A DNA stretch of 28,143 nt from assembly GCA_016190025.1 (NCBI GenBank), contig JACPRG010000042.1, positions 1 to 28,143 on the forward strand, in the 5' to 3' direction. Shown piece after piece: positions 1-6,973 of the stretch. This stretch comes from Candidatus Tectimicrobiota bacterium (GTDB lineage: Bacteria > UBA8248 > JACPRG01). Position 1 is the stretch's first letter, and the number at the start of each line of letters is the position of its first letter. The position numbers were made by a program, and so were the translations under genes. The notes under the pieces were generated by a model. That model did not search any database. It had not been told where the DNA came from and saw only the letters and a list, made by a program, of their open reading frames with translations.

Positions 1-1181
1 TCATAGAGGGACTCTTCCCGCACCCACCGGAAGACGAGGTTCTGCTGCTGGGTGGTGCGGGTGCGCCCTCCCGCGGATTCCCGGGCGATTTTGGCCAGGG
101 CGAAGAACTGTTCCGTCCGGAGGTCGCCCAGGGGGACTTTGACGAAGATGGCGAAGAAGCCCTCCTGTCTCTGGGGGACGACGTTGGTGCTCCTCCAGTG
201 GTGAAACGCCCGGTTGTCCCCGTTGGGGTGCCCCGCGCGTTGCGGGACGGACGGGGCGTCGGCGGATTCGTCCTCGACGAACAGGGGGGGCTCCGGGTCG
301 ATGGGGGTCTCGGCCCAGGGCTGCCCGAGCTCCTCGTCCACCATCTTGCGGAAGGCGTCGATCCCGATGCGGTCGATGAGGAACTTGATCCGGGCCTTCA
401 TCCGGTTCTCCCGGAGTTCGTCCGATCGGTCGAAGATGCGGATGACCGCCTCGCTCACCCGGAGGTAGTCGGAGACGGGGACGAAGTCGTAGAGGGTGTA
501 CGCGACGCGGGGGAGGATGGAGAGCCCGCCCCCGGTGACGATCCGGAAACCCCGGACCTCCTCCCCGTTCTCCGACCGGACCCCGGCCAGAAATCCCAGG
601 TCGTGGATGCCGGTGATGGCGCAGTCCGTGGCGCAGCCGGAGAACGCCACCTTGAATTTCCTCGGCAGGTTCTGGGTCAGCGGGTGGCGGAGGAAGTAGC
701 GGGCGAAGGCCCCCGCGTAAGGGGACGTGTCGAACACTTCGTCTTTGCAGACGCCCGCCAGGGGGCAGTTCGCCACGTTCCGGACGGTGTTCCCGCAGGC
801 CTCCCGGGTGGTCAGCCCGGCTTCCCCGATGAGCCGCATGAGGTGGGAGGTGTCCTCCAGGTCGATGAAGTGAAACTGGATGTTCTCCCTCGTGGTGATG
901 TGTCCTTTCCCCAGGGGGGTATAGTCCCGGGCCACGGTCCCGAGCGCCTCCAACTGATCGGCCGTCAGGCAGCCGGAGGGGATCTTGATCCGGAACATCT
1001 GGGAGTCCGGCTGCCGCTGGCCGTAAACCCCCTGGCGCAGCCGAAAGGCCGCGAACTCGCTCGGGTCCCATTTCCCCTGAAGGAATCGGGTGACCTCGGT
1101 TTCGAAGTCGTCGATCTCCTCGGGGAGAACCGGAAGGATGCCCTTGTGGGTCCTGGGTTCCGTCTCATGCTCGGAGGTCAT
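1..1181 (-). CDS. Nitrite/sulfite reductase (siroheme, ferredoxin-type), N-terminal part, runs off left edge
   Basis: Probably reduces sulfite to sulfide in assimilation, the step after APS reductase. About 393 codons are visible from an ATG at 1181, preceded by a strong ribosome binding site (AAAGGAG). No stop is reached before the edge. The visible part covers the first ferredoxin-like plus siroheme half-domain of the family. Its segments include ARDYTPLGKGHITTRENIQF (the siroheme-side R..Q motif), RNVANCPLAGVC, and SGCATDCAITGIHDLGF, which are typical of bacterial assimilatory nitrite/sulfite reductases. A linker then leads into the start of the second repeat (GRTRTTQQQNLVF). The cysteines that bind the 4Fe-4S cluster normally lie in the second half, outside the window. 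The gene starts 6 bases after the stop of cysH, so the two are surely co-transcribed. Sulfite rather than nitrite as substrate is inferred from the cysH and TauE neighbours. Confidence 0.9.
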   Translation of the reverse strand, partial: MTSEHETEPRTHKGILPVLPEEIDDFETEVTRFLQGKWDPSEFAAFRLRQGVYGQRQPDSQMFRIKIPSGCLTADQLEALGTVARDYTPLGKGHITTRENIQFHFIDLEDTSHLMRLIGEAGLTTREACGNTVRNVANCPLAGVCKDEVFDTSPYAGAFARYFLRHPLTQNLPRKFKVAFSGCATDCAITGIHDLGFLAGVRSENGEEVRGFRIVTGGGLSILPRVAYTLYDFVPVSDYLRVSEAVIRIFDRSDELRENRMKARIKFLIDRIGIDAFRKMVDEELGQPWAETPIDPEPPLFVEDESADAPSVPQRAGHPNGDNRAFHHWRSTNVVPQRQEGFFAIFVKVPLGDLRTEQFFALAKIARESAGGRTRTTQQQNLVFRWVREESLY

Positions 1182-1187
1182 GGTCGC

Positions 1188-1952
1188 TCACTCCTTTGCG
1201 ATCGGCGAAGCGGCCCCGTTTCTGCCGTTCCCCTCCGGTGCCGGGGAAAGATGGAGGCCGCACTCGGTCTTGGAGAAGTCCGCCCAACGCCCCGCCCGCA
1301 GGCTCTCGCCCTCTTTCACCTGCCTGGTGCACGGCCAGCAGCCGATGCTCGAGTAATTGCGGTCGTGCAGGGGGTTGTAGGGGACGTCATGCCGCTGGAT
1401 GTACTCCCAGACCTTTTCCTCGGTCCAGTTCGCCAGGGGGTTCACCTTGACGAGGTTGAAGTTGGCGTCCCACTCGACGATTCCCGTGCGGGCGCGGGTG
1501 GGGCCCTGGTCCCGCCGGACGGCTGTGATCCAGGCCGAGAGGCCCTGGAGCGCCTGCCGCATGGGGAGGACCTTGCGCAGGTGGCAGCAGAGGTCCGGGT
1601 CGCGCGCGTAGAGTTCGGGCCCCTGGACCCTGGCCTGGTCCCCGGGGCTCAACGCCGCCCGGTAGGCCGCCGGCCGGATGCCGTACCGCTCGACGAGCCG
1701 GTCCCGCGTCCGGTAGGTCTCGGGGAAGAGGAGCTCCGTGTCCAGGTAGATGACGCGCACGTCCGGCCGGATCCTCGCCAGCATGTCCACCAGCGCGACG
1801 CCGCCCGGTCCGCCGAAGCTGCAAGAGAGGGCGATGTCGGGGTGGAATTCTTCCAGCGCCCAGGCGCCGATCTCCTGCGGGGACTTGCCCTCGAATTCAC
1901 CGCTGAGCGCCTTGAGCCTTTCGGTTGTCCAAGCCCGTGTGGATTGGCTCAT
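1188..1952 (-). CDS. cysH: Assimilatory adenylyl-sulfate (APS) reductase, CysH family
   Basis: Reduces adenylyl sulfate to sulfite and AMP using thioredoxin-type electrons, in the cytoplasm. The 254-residue protein has the PP-loop nucleotide site (SCSFGGPGG, about 43-51) and the catalytic cysteine in the C-terminal ECGLH motif (Cys231). It also has the paired cysteines Cys122-Cys123 and Cys205-x2-Cys208 that hold a 4Fe-4S cluster. In this family those four cysteines mark the iron-sulfur, APS-using type; PAPS-using enzymes such as that of E. coli lack them. The ATG at 1952 follows a GGAGAG ribosome binding site. It lies between the TauE permease gene (49 bases upstream) and the sulfite reductase (6 bases downstream), whose substrate it makes. 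Confidence 0.95.
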   Translation of the reverse strand: MSQSTRAWTTERLKALSGEFEGKSPQEIGAWALEEFHPDIALSCSFGGPGGVALVDMLARIRPDVRVIYLDTELLFPETYRTRDRLVERYGIRPAAYRAALSPGDQARVQGPELYARDPDLCCHLRKVLPMRQALQGLSAWITAVRRDQGPTRARTGIVEWDANFNLVKVNPLANWTEEKVWEYIQRHDVPYNPLHDRNYSSIGCWPCTRQVKEGESLRAGRWADFSKTECGLHLSPAPEGNGRNGAASPIAKE

Positions 1953-2001
1953 GGTTTGTCTCTCCGTGAAGCCTCACCGCCTTTCCCCGGCGGCCCGAAT
2001 C

Positions 2002-2787
2002 TCACAGCAGAAAGCCGAGCCCCGTGGCGATCAGCAGGACCGCTAAGACGGGACGCAGCACCGGGACGGGCGTCTTGGCGCTGAGACGCCCCCCGAGGAT
2101 GGCGCCCGGAACCGATCCCGCGAGGATGTTGACCGCCAGCGGAAAGTCAATCCGGCCCGCCCATGCGTGGCCCGCGAGCGTCGCCGCCGCGACCAGCAGA
2201 AAGCCGTGGACCAGGTCCGTCCCGACGATCTTCCGGCCCGGGACGAGACGGGTGAATCCCAGAAGGGGGACGCCGAGGCTTCCGGCCCCGACGGAGGTCA
2301 GGGCCACGAGGAAGCCGATGAGGCCGCCCCCGAAAAGAAGGGCGCGCTTTGCCCAGGCGGGCGTTTCCACCCGCTCCTCGGCGAACCGGACCTTCAGCCA
2401 GAGCGTCCCGAGGAGGATCCCGCCCCCGGCCAGGATGAGCGCGAATCCCAGGGCGGGCAGGATGAAGGCGTCGGCTGCCTCGGGGGCGCCCCCTCCTCCG
2501 ACCCAGAAAAGGACCGCTCCGCCCAGCGCGGCGCCGGGGAGGCTTCCTTTGGACAAAAGGAGGGTGGTTTTCAGGTCCGCCGTGCCCTGACGGAGGTGCT
2601 GGATGGCGCCCGCTCCCTTGGTGACGATGGACTTGAAGAGGTCCGTGGCCACGGCCGTGGCGGGTGGGACGCCGAACAGGAAGATGAGGAGCGGGGTCAT
2701 CAGCGCGCCGCCGCCCATGCCGGTGAATCCCACCAGGAAACCGACGGCGAGTCCCGCGATGGCGATGTGCGGATCGAACATGGTCAT
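2002..2787 (-). CDS. TauE/SafE family sulfite/sulfonate-type membrane permease
   Basis: A 261-residue inner-membrane protein with about eight hydrophobic segments arranged as two halves. Family features are the glycine-rich GFTGMGGGALMTP near the N-terminus and the matching GAGSLGVPLLGF in the second half. TauE/SafE proteins export sulfite, sulfoacetate or related anions, or move sulfate in the assimilatory direction; the direction here cannot be told from sequence. Its place as the first clear gene ahead of cysH and sulfite reductase points to sulfate/sulfite handling. Two in-frame ATGs (2787 and 2781) are possible starts; a weak GGGGA site precedes both. A long untranslated leader (roughly 380 bases) separates it from the promoter at 3173-3202. 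Confidence 0.9.
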   Translation of the reverse strand: MTMFDPHIAIAGLAVGFLVGFTGMGGGALMTPLLIFLFGVPPATAVATDLFKSIVTKGAGAIQHLRQGTADLKTTLLLSKGSLPGAALGGAVLFWVGGGGAPEAADAFILPALGFALILAGGGILLGTLWLKVRFAEERVETPAWAKRALLFGGGLIGFLVALTSVGAGSLGVPLLGFTRLVPGRKIVGTDLVHGFLLVAAATLAGHAWAGRIDFPLAVNILAGSVPGAILGGRLSAKTPVPVLRPVLAVLLIATGLGFLL

Positions 2788-2952
2788 GAATCCCCGGGCC
2801 GGTTCGTGAACGGCCGCTGTAAGCTCCGGAGCGACAGAGCGCTGACGGATGCTTCAAGTTGAGTGACGGAATTGCGCGCAGACCCGAGCCGGGGACGAAT
2901 GGCGGAGGAAACGCTTCAGGGAAAGACGAGCTGGGACAACGATCCGCCGAAC

Positions 2953-2969
2953 GGACCCCGGACGGGTCC
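2953..2969 (-). promoter_or_regulatory. Hairpin overlapping the stop of the small leader ORF
   Basis: On the minus strand GGACCC, a five-base loop and GGGTCC form a perfect 6-bp stem that begins at the TAG of the 42-codon ORF. No U-run follows, so it is not a standard terminator. Its position in the long 5' leader of the sulfur operon would suit a ribosome-sensitive regulatory fold, but this is inference. Confidence 0.3.
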
Positions 2970-3097
2970 TAGGACATTCGGGCGGACGGACTACAGTTGA
3001 AGCCGAAGGTGTCGTGGATGCAGGAGAGGAAGGGAGCGCCCGCGAAGGTGATGGGCGTGTTCAGGAGAGAGAGAGCACTGCCTGGCTGGATGTTCAT
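2969..3097 (-). CDS. Small hypothetical ORF (42 aa), possible leader peptide of the sulfur operon
   Basis: The ORF reads MNIQPGSALSLLNTP through to a C-terminal part containing CIHDTFGFNC; I do not recognise a family. Support for coding is indirect. Third codon positions are dominated by C and G, with a long uninterrupted run of C-ending codons in the middle, as in real genes of this window. It lies about 70 bases after a good promoter, and a purine-rich GGGGAAAAGGA stretch precedes the ATG. It is co-directional with TauE-cysH-sulfite reductase and sits in their untranslated leader. The two cysteines make a cysteine-sensing leader peptide, a small redox peptide or a modified peptide all conceivable. 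No function is claimed. Confidence 0.4.
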   Translation of the reverse strand: MNIQPGSALSLLNTPITFAGAPFLSCIHDTFGFNCSPSARMS

Positions 3098-3172
3098 TTC
3101 CTTTTCCCCGACGGGCGGGCAAATCGGGCGCCTCGCCCTGGGATTTCGCTTTCCCTGCTCACGTAAAATGTC

Positions 3173-3202
3173 ATAATAATTCCGATGTTCCCCCCCTGTC
3201 AA
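3173..3202 (-). promoter_or_regulatory. Sigma70-type promoter of the sulfur assimilation operon
   Basis: On the minus strand a perfect TTGACA (3197-3202) is followed after 18 bases by TATTAT (3173-3178). The spacer includes a run of seven G. Predicted transcription starts near 3166 and runs left through the small ORF and the TauE gene. It is the best-matching promoter in the window. Confidence 0.65.
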
Positions 3203-3295
3203 GAAAAAAATTGCTGCGTGAATCCTGGTTTTTGTTCGGTCACGAGGTGCCTCCACCCGTTCTTGGCCCCGCCTCGCGGGTTCCGGGGGGCCTAC

Positions 3296-3324
3296 AAAAG
3301 CCCCAATGGGATGGGCCGGGGCTT
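3296..3324 (-). terminator. Rho-independent terminator after the OsmC-like gene
   Basis: Minus strand: AAGCCCC, a 13-base loop and GGGGCTT, then a short run of T (3299-3296). It lies about 100 bases past the stop of the OsmC-like gene and separates it from the sulfur operon promoter. Confidence 0.6.
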
Positions 3325-3420
3325 GCGGGGAGGGGCCTCGCGCCAGTGAGCCCGAAGGCCCTGGTCCAGAACCTCGCAAAAGGCATCGCGCAAAGACGCG
3401 CCCGCGGGGGCGGAGGGGGG

Positions 3421-3885
3421 TCACTCCTCGATGATGTCGCCCGCGTATTCGATCTGGATCCCCCGCCTCACGCTCTGGGACGCGGTGCACTTGCTTTCGT
3501 GCATGCCGAGCGCCCGCTCCGCCTCCTCGCGCTTTCCCTTCGGGACCCGGATGGTGTAGTGGACGCGGATGCGGCTGATGTAGTTCTTGCCGTCGATCCG
3601 CTCGATGTCGCCCTCCACCTGGGCGGAGAGCTTGTTGGGATGGCTGGGGATTCCGCGCGCCTCCAGCGCGCCTCCGAGGTTCCCCGTCATTCAGGAGGCC
3701 ACCGCTGTGACGATGTGATCCAGCGTGGCGGGCAGGTCCTCGGGGGACTCGATCTTGTAAATGGCCTTGATGGCCGGGTGCATTCCGTATCGGACGGGCT
3801 CGGGGAAGTCTTCGATGTAGCCCCGGCGGATGACGCCGGCGTCCTTTTCCACCCGCGCGCGGATGGTGTGAATTCTCTCGCCCAT
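3421..3885 (-). CDS. OsmC-like protein, probable selenoprotein (in-frame TGA at 3691-3693 = Sec65)
   Basis: OsmC/Ohr-fold proteins are small, dimeric thiol proteins that reduce peroxides or act on related sulfur species. One reading frame from ATG 3885 (ribosome binding site AAGGAGG, five bases away) to the stop at 3421 gives 154 residues if the TGA at 3691-3693 is read through. Before the TGA: an N-terminal strand region (MGERIHTIRARVEK), then HPAIKAIYKIESPEDLPATL and HIVTAVAS. After it: MTGNLGGALEARGI and the rest of the OsmC domain to IQIEYAGDII. In the family the first catalytic cysteine sits at the start of the central helix in an A-A-C-x-T type motif, and the TGA falls on that position (AVAS-U-MTG). 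The second, resolving cysteine is present (MHESKCTAS, Cys133). A SECIS-like hairpin follows at 3646-3685. Alternatives are a Cys-to-stop mutation or a sequencing error. Whether the genome has selA/selB/selC cannot be seen here. Confidence 0.8.
3646..3685 (-). promoter_or_regulatory. Putative bacterial SECIS element in the OsmC-like mRNA
   Basis: Read on the minus strand, an upper stem of GCGCGC pairs with GCGCGC (3666-3671 with 3655-3660) around a five-base loop UGGAG. A lower stem of GGGGA pairs with UCCCC (3681-3685 with 3646-3650), with two further possible C-G pairs between the stems. The GG in the apical loop lies 27-28 bases after the UGA. This fits the bacterial SECIS pattern: guanine in a small apical loop, roughly 16-37 bases downstream of the UGA. 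The structure was drawn by eye, not computed. Confidence 0.65.
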
Positions 3886-3985
3886 GAAAACCTCCTTTCC
3901 TTCGTTGGTCACAGGATTCAAACATGTTACGGGAGAAGTGCGGGAAAGGAAAGTTCCGGCCGCGGCGCTCGGCGGAGGGCCGGCC

Positions 3986-4014
3986 TTGCTTTTGATGGGG
4001 GGGTCGGCTATATT
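3986..4014 (+). promoter_or_regulatory. Possible sigma70 promoter for the COX24-like gene
   Basis: TTGCTT (3986-3991), a 17-base spacer and TATATT (4009-4014) lie about 145 bases before the mini-protein start. It is the only good match between the divergent OsmC-like gene and this gene. Confidence 0.4.
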
Positions 4015-4157
4015 CAGGACGTTGGATATGCTTTCCGCTGCTTGATTCGACAGGCCGGAAGCGGTCCGGAAAAATCTGCGCCCTGCCATTTCATCTGCGG
4101 TTTTTCTGGAAAAATGCGGAAGTCTTCCTGTTGCGGGATGAAAAAGGAGCCCCAGCC

Positions 4158-4247
4158 GTGAGCAGTGTGGTCAAGAAGCGGCGGAAAAAGATGCGCAAGC
4201 ACAAACACAAAAAGCTGATGGCCCGCAGCCGCCACAAAAAGAAGTAG
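4158..4247 (+). CDS. AURKAIP1/COX24 (mS38-like) domain mini-protein, 29 aa
   Basis: A 29-residue, almost entirely basic peptide starting at a GTG: it begins SSVVKKRRKKMRKHKHKKL and ends RSRHKKK. The pattern of a short hydrophobic start, then KKRRKKM, H/K-rich runs and a second R-x-R-H-K block is that of the AURKAIP1/COX24 domain. That domain occurs in mitochondrial small-subunit protein mS38 and in tiny bacterial proteins thought to bind the small ribosomal subunit. An excellent AAAGGAG ribosome binding site stands eight bases ahead of the GTG. It is monocistronic, with a likely promoter at 3986-4014 and a terminator at 4366-4388. It is short enough for standard gene callers to skip. A ribosomal role is inferred from the family. 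Confidence 0.8.
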   Translation: MSSVVKKRRKKMRKHKHKKLMARSRHKKK

Positions 4248-4365
4248 GAGGACGGCCACCGCCTGCGGGGCGACCGTCGCCTGCGGGAGGGCCGTCTGGG
4301 AGGCGGCGGGAGGGGGGGGGATGCGTCGGCCCCCTTTTGGGTGCGCGGGGTCACGTCCGAGCCGG

Positions 4366-4388
4366 GCCGGGGTTCTTCCCCGGCTTTT
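4366..4388 (+). terminator. Rho-independent terminator after the COX24-like gene
   Basis: GCCGGGG, loop TTCTT, CCCCGGC, then TTTT: a perfect 7-bp GC stem and U-run on the plus strand, about 120 bases after the mini-protein stop. On the opposite strand no U-run follows, so it does not serve the glycosyltransferase gene. Confidence 0.65.
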
Positions 4389-4454
4389 CCGGGCGGAGCT
4401 CAAGCGGGGGGGACAGCCCGCGGGTCGATCGGGTGTGAAGGGGTGGGTCCGCCC

Positions 4455-5807
4455 TCATGCCAGCGTCGCGGCAATCAGGTCCCTGAGATTGGATGCGGCC
4501 CTGGAAAAGTCCATCTCCCGGCCGGCGCGCCGGGCCTCTTCCTTCATGGATGCAAGCCTTTCGCGGTCCGCCAGCAGGGTCCGGAGGGCGTCGAGAAGAC
4601 GCCGCGGGCCGCACCGGTCCAGGTTCACCACCCTTCCGTAAGCGGGGCGGACGAGGTGGCGGGCGCCGTGACACGCGCTCGTCAGCGCCGGGACGCCCTG
4701 ACGCAGCGCCTCCACCAGCGTCAGCCCGTAGCTTTCGTGGCGGGAGGGAAAGACGTAGAGGTTGGCCAGGCGGAAAAGCGCCCGCTTGCGCGGCCCGCCG
4801 ACGTGCCCGGGGAACGACACCCGAATCCTCCGAAGTTTCGAGGCCAGCCTTTGCAGTTTGCGCGCGAAGGCCTCCCCGCCCATGAAGGCGGCACTCCCGC
4901 AGATGAGGACCCGAAGGTCCTCCAGCCTCGTCTCCGGGCGGTTGTCCCGCGAAGAAGAGGCGGCTTGTCTTTCCCACGAGAGCAGCGCCTTGAGCAAAAG
5001 ATCGGTGCCTTTCTCGGGCGAGATCCGGCTGAGCGTCAGGAGGACCGTGGTCTCGGGTCCCAGGTCGAACTCCCGTCGCGCTTTCGCCACCTCCGCCTCG
5101 ACCTCCTGTTCCGAGACCGCCTCCTCCCATCCTCCCCAGGGGAGAACGGCGGTCTTTCGCCTCACCCCTTCGCCGTAACACCGGGCCAGGGTCCGGGCCA
5201 TCTCTTCGGATGGGACCACCAGGCGCGCGGAGTGCCGCACGCATTGCGCCTGTTTCTCGAACACCAGGCGCAGCACGTCCGGACAGAGGCCGCAGAGGCC
5301 GAGGGCCTCCAGGGAGCTGAAGAGCCGGACTGCCGGGACCGGGGGGCCCTTGCACCCCAGGTACAGCCGGGAAAAGATGTCCGCCACGTCCACGTGGAAG
5401 AGGGTCACGACCGGGAGCCCCAGGGCCGACGCCCGCCGGAAGTCTATCCCCTCTGCGATGTCGTTGCTCAACACGGCGAACCGCTTGGAGGGGGACTCCT
5501 TCGTGAGACGCTCCAGGCATTTTGTCGCCGCCGCCTCGAACCCACGGCAGAAGGCGGCGTATTCCCGCTGCGTCAGCTGAGCCGGATGCAGGTTTCCCTT
5601 GAGGACGGAGAGGCGGACGTACCCAACCGTCGGAGGGAAGTCCGGGGGTTTTTCCGCCGGCGCCAGGAGGGTCAAGGAGATCCGGGGGTCGGCCCCCCAG
5701 AGCTGGACGAGCCGCCGACAGACGGCCGCCCCGCCCCCGAGGGGATGGCGCTCCGGGTGATAGCCGCCGTGCGCGGCGACATAGACGATGGGGAGGAGGG
5801 GCTCCAT
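4455..5807 (-). CDS. Glycosyltransferase family 4 (GT-B fold)
   Basis: A 450-residue cytoplasmic or membrane-associated retaining glycosyltransferase that would transfer a sugar from a nucleotide-sugar donor. The N-terminal domain starts IVYVAAHGGYHPERHPLGGG, the glycine-rich loop usual near the start of GT4 enzymes. The C-terminal domain has LSRISPEKGTDLLLKAL (about 259-275), GHVGG (334-338) and the E-x7-E donor motif in ESYGLTLVE (358-366). The acceptor and product (exopolysaccharide, lipopolysaccharide or a small solute) cannot be told. No other sugar genes are nearby. It follows the HD-GYP/HDOD pair on the same strand with a 120-base gap that holds a weak terminator, so it may be a separate unit. 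The ribosome binding site before ATG 5807 is weak. Confidence 0.85.
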   Translation of the reverse strand: MEPLLPIVYVAAHGGYHPERHPLGGGAAVCRRLVQLWGADPRISLTLLAPAEKPPDFPPTVGYVRLSVLKGNLHPAQLTQREYAAFCRGFEAAATKCLERLTKESPSKRFAVLSNDIAEGIDFRRASALGLPVVTLFHVDVADIFSRLYLGCKGPPVPAVRLFSSLEALGLCGLCPDVLRLVFEKQAQCVRHSARLVVPSEEMARTLARCYGEGVRRKTAVLPWGGWEEAVSEQEVEAEVAKARREFDLGPETTVLLTLSRISPEKGTDLLLKALLSWERQAASSSRDNRPETRLEDLRVLICGSAAFMGGEAFARKLQRLASKLRRIRVSFPGHVGGPRKRALFRLANLYVFPSRHESYGLTLVEALRQGVPALTSACHGARHLVRPAYGRVVNLDRCGPRRLLDALRTLLADRERLASMKEEARRAGREMDFSRAASNLRDLIAATLA

Positions 5808-5914
5808 GGGTTTCCAGCGACCGAACGAACGTGGAAGGGGCCGGACCCGCTCTTTGCGACAGGAGGCTTTTTACCGCAGGGAGGGGGGCTGTGGGAAGCG
5901 GGAGATGGAAAGAG

Positions 5915-5927
5915 GCGGGATGCCCGC
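5915..5927 (-). terminator. Weak terminator-like hairpin right after the HDOD gene
   Basis: Minus strand: the TAA stop of the HDOD gene runs straight into GCGGG, loop CAT, CCCGC and then CTCTTTCC. The stem is short and the U-run broken, so efficiency is doubtful. Confidence 0.3.
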
Positions 5928-6920
5928 TTATTTGACGAAGGAAAACTGGGTGAACCTTTTCGCCTGTTCCATCCTCGTCTTGATTTCGCTCGCGATCTCC
6001 TCCACTTTCGCGACTTCCACGGAGAGCGCGGGGAACCTGGCCTTGATTTGGTCGGTCGCCCTCAGGCAGGCGGCGTTCCAGGATTCCAGGGACTTGTCCG
6101 GGGCGTCCGCCTTTGGCTGAGCCGCAGGGGGGACGGCGCCTGGGCCGGTGGGGGGGGCTTCGGGATACAGATGGTCCCCGAGGCATTCTTCGAGGATGTG
6201 GGCCGACGCGAGGGTGCGCTTGTAGTAGTCCTCTTTGCCGTCTTGGGGATCGCCCACGGACAGGGCGTTGATGGCGAATTCTGGAAAGCGCAATTTCTTG
6301 AGGATGAGGGGGGTGTACTGCTTCGTCGTCTCCTGAAGGTGGCCGATGATCTCGTTTCTGCCGGAGGCCTGATAGACGAAATCCTCGTCCGAGCCCTGCA
6401 TCATCTCCAGCATCAAGAGCTTCAGCAGGTAGACGGCCCCGATCTCATGGAAGAAACCCACCAGGTAACAGTTCTCCGGGTTTTTCCCCCGGAACGTCTT
6501 CGCACAATGAAAGCAGGCGGCCCCAATGAGGACAGAGTGGGAGAGCAGCCGGTCCACCCAGTCGAACCATTTCCGCCTCTCTTTGGAGGAATCGACGGAG
6601 GGGTCATAGTTCATGGCGATGCCGTGGACGGTTCTGATCCCCAGCCGGACGAAGGCCTGTTTCAGGTTTTCCACCTTCGCGCGCTGGCTGAATTCGTGCG
6701 AGTTGGCTTGAAAGATGGATTGGACGCCGAGGTAGAAGTCGGTCTCAATGTGCAGGGCGACCTTCTCGACGTATTGCGGGTCTTCCGGGCTGAGGGTCCG
6801 GAATTGGGAGATGGCCTCCCGACTCCTCAAGGGTCCGATGGGCAGGGATTCCTGCCGGAGGACTCCCTGGAGCAGCTCTTCCAGTTCGCGTCCTTTATGC
6901 GTCAGCGTGACCGTTCCCAT
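5928..6920 (-). CDS. HDOD domain protein
   Basis: HDOD proteins are metal-free relatives of HD phosphohydrolases used in signalling and cell-cycle or stress control. The domain is recognisable from SREAISQFRTLSPED, then LKQAFVRLGIRTVHGIA (about 86-102), and FFHEIGAVYLLKLL (156-169). In the last, the HD dyad of true hydrolases is replaced by H-E, so catalysis is unlikely. A Pro/Ala-rich linker (TGPGAVPPAAQPK) leads to a helical C-terminus that may be a coiled coil. The ATG at 6920 has a GAGAGG site close by. A GTG at 6977 in the same frame would overlap the stop of the HD-GYP gene as GTGA and add 19 unconserved-looking residues. Either way the gene is translationally linked to the HD-GYP gene upstream, and the two probably act in one pathway. 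Confidence 0.75.
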   Translation of the reverse strand: MGTVTLTHKGRELEELLQGVLRQESLPIGPLRSREAISQFRTLSPEDPQYVEKVALHIETDFYLGVQSIFQANSHEFSQRAKVENLKQAFVRLGIRTVHGIAMNYDPSVDSSKERRKWFDWVDRLLSHSVLIGAACFHCAKTFRGKNPENCYLVGFFHEIGAVYLLKLLMLEMMQGSDEDFVYQASGRNEIIGHLQETTKQYTPLILKKLRFPEFAINALSVGDPQDGKEDYYKRTLASAHILEECLGDHLYPEAPPTGPGAVPPAAQPKADAPDKSLESWNAACLRATDQIKARFPALSVEVAKVEEIASEIKTRMEQAKRFTQFSFVK

Positions 6921-6973
6921 CGCCTCTCTCGGGTTGGGCGGCCGGCCTTCTCGGCCCGATTCCCCACCGTGGC

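Noticed and set aside
2969..3925. A 318-codon minus-strand frame covering the OsmC gene and the leader
   Set aside because: Its first two thirds are out of frame with OsmC and compositionally odd. Only the last 42 codons (from 3097) look coding and are reported separately.
3421..4089. Two separate genes (132 and 89 codons) instead of one OsmC-like gene
   Set aside because: They are in the same frame separated by one TGA, together make one complete OsmC fold, and the second lacks its own ribosome binding site. The 132-codon version also begins too far upstream; AAGGAGG marks the start at 3885.
4250..4310. Inverted GACGGCC/GGCCGTC and repeated CGCCTGCGGG after the mini-protein gene
   Set aside because: No U-run follows; a clear terminator lies further on at 4366-4388. 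Probably ordinary GC-rich untranslated sequence.
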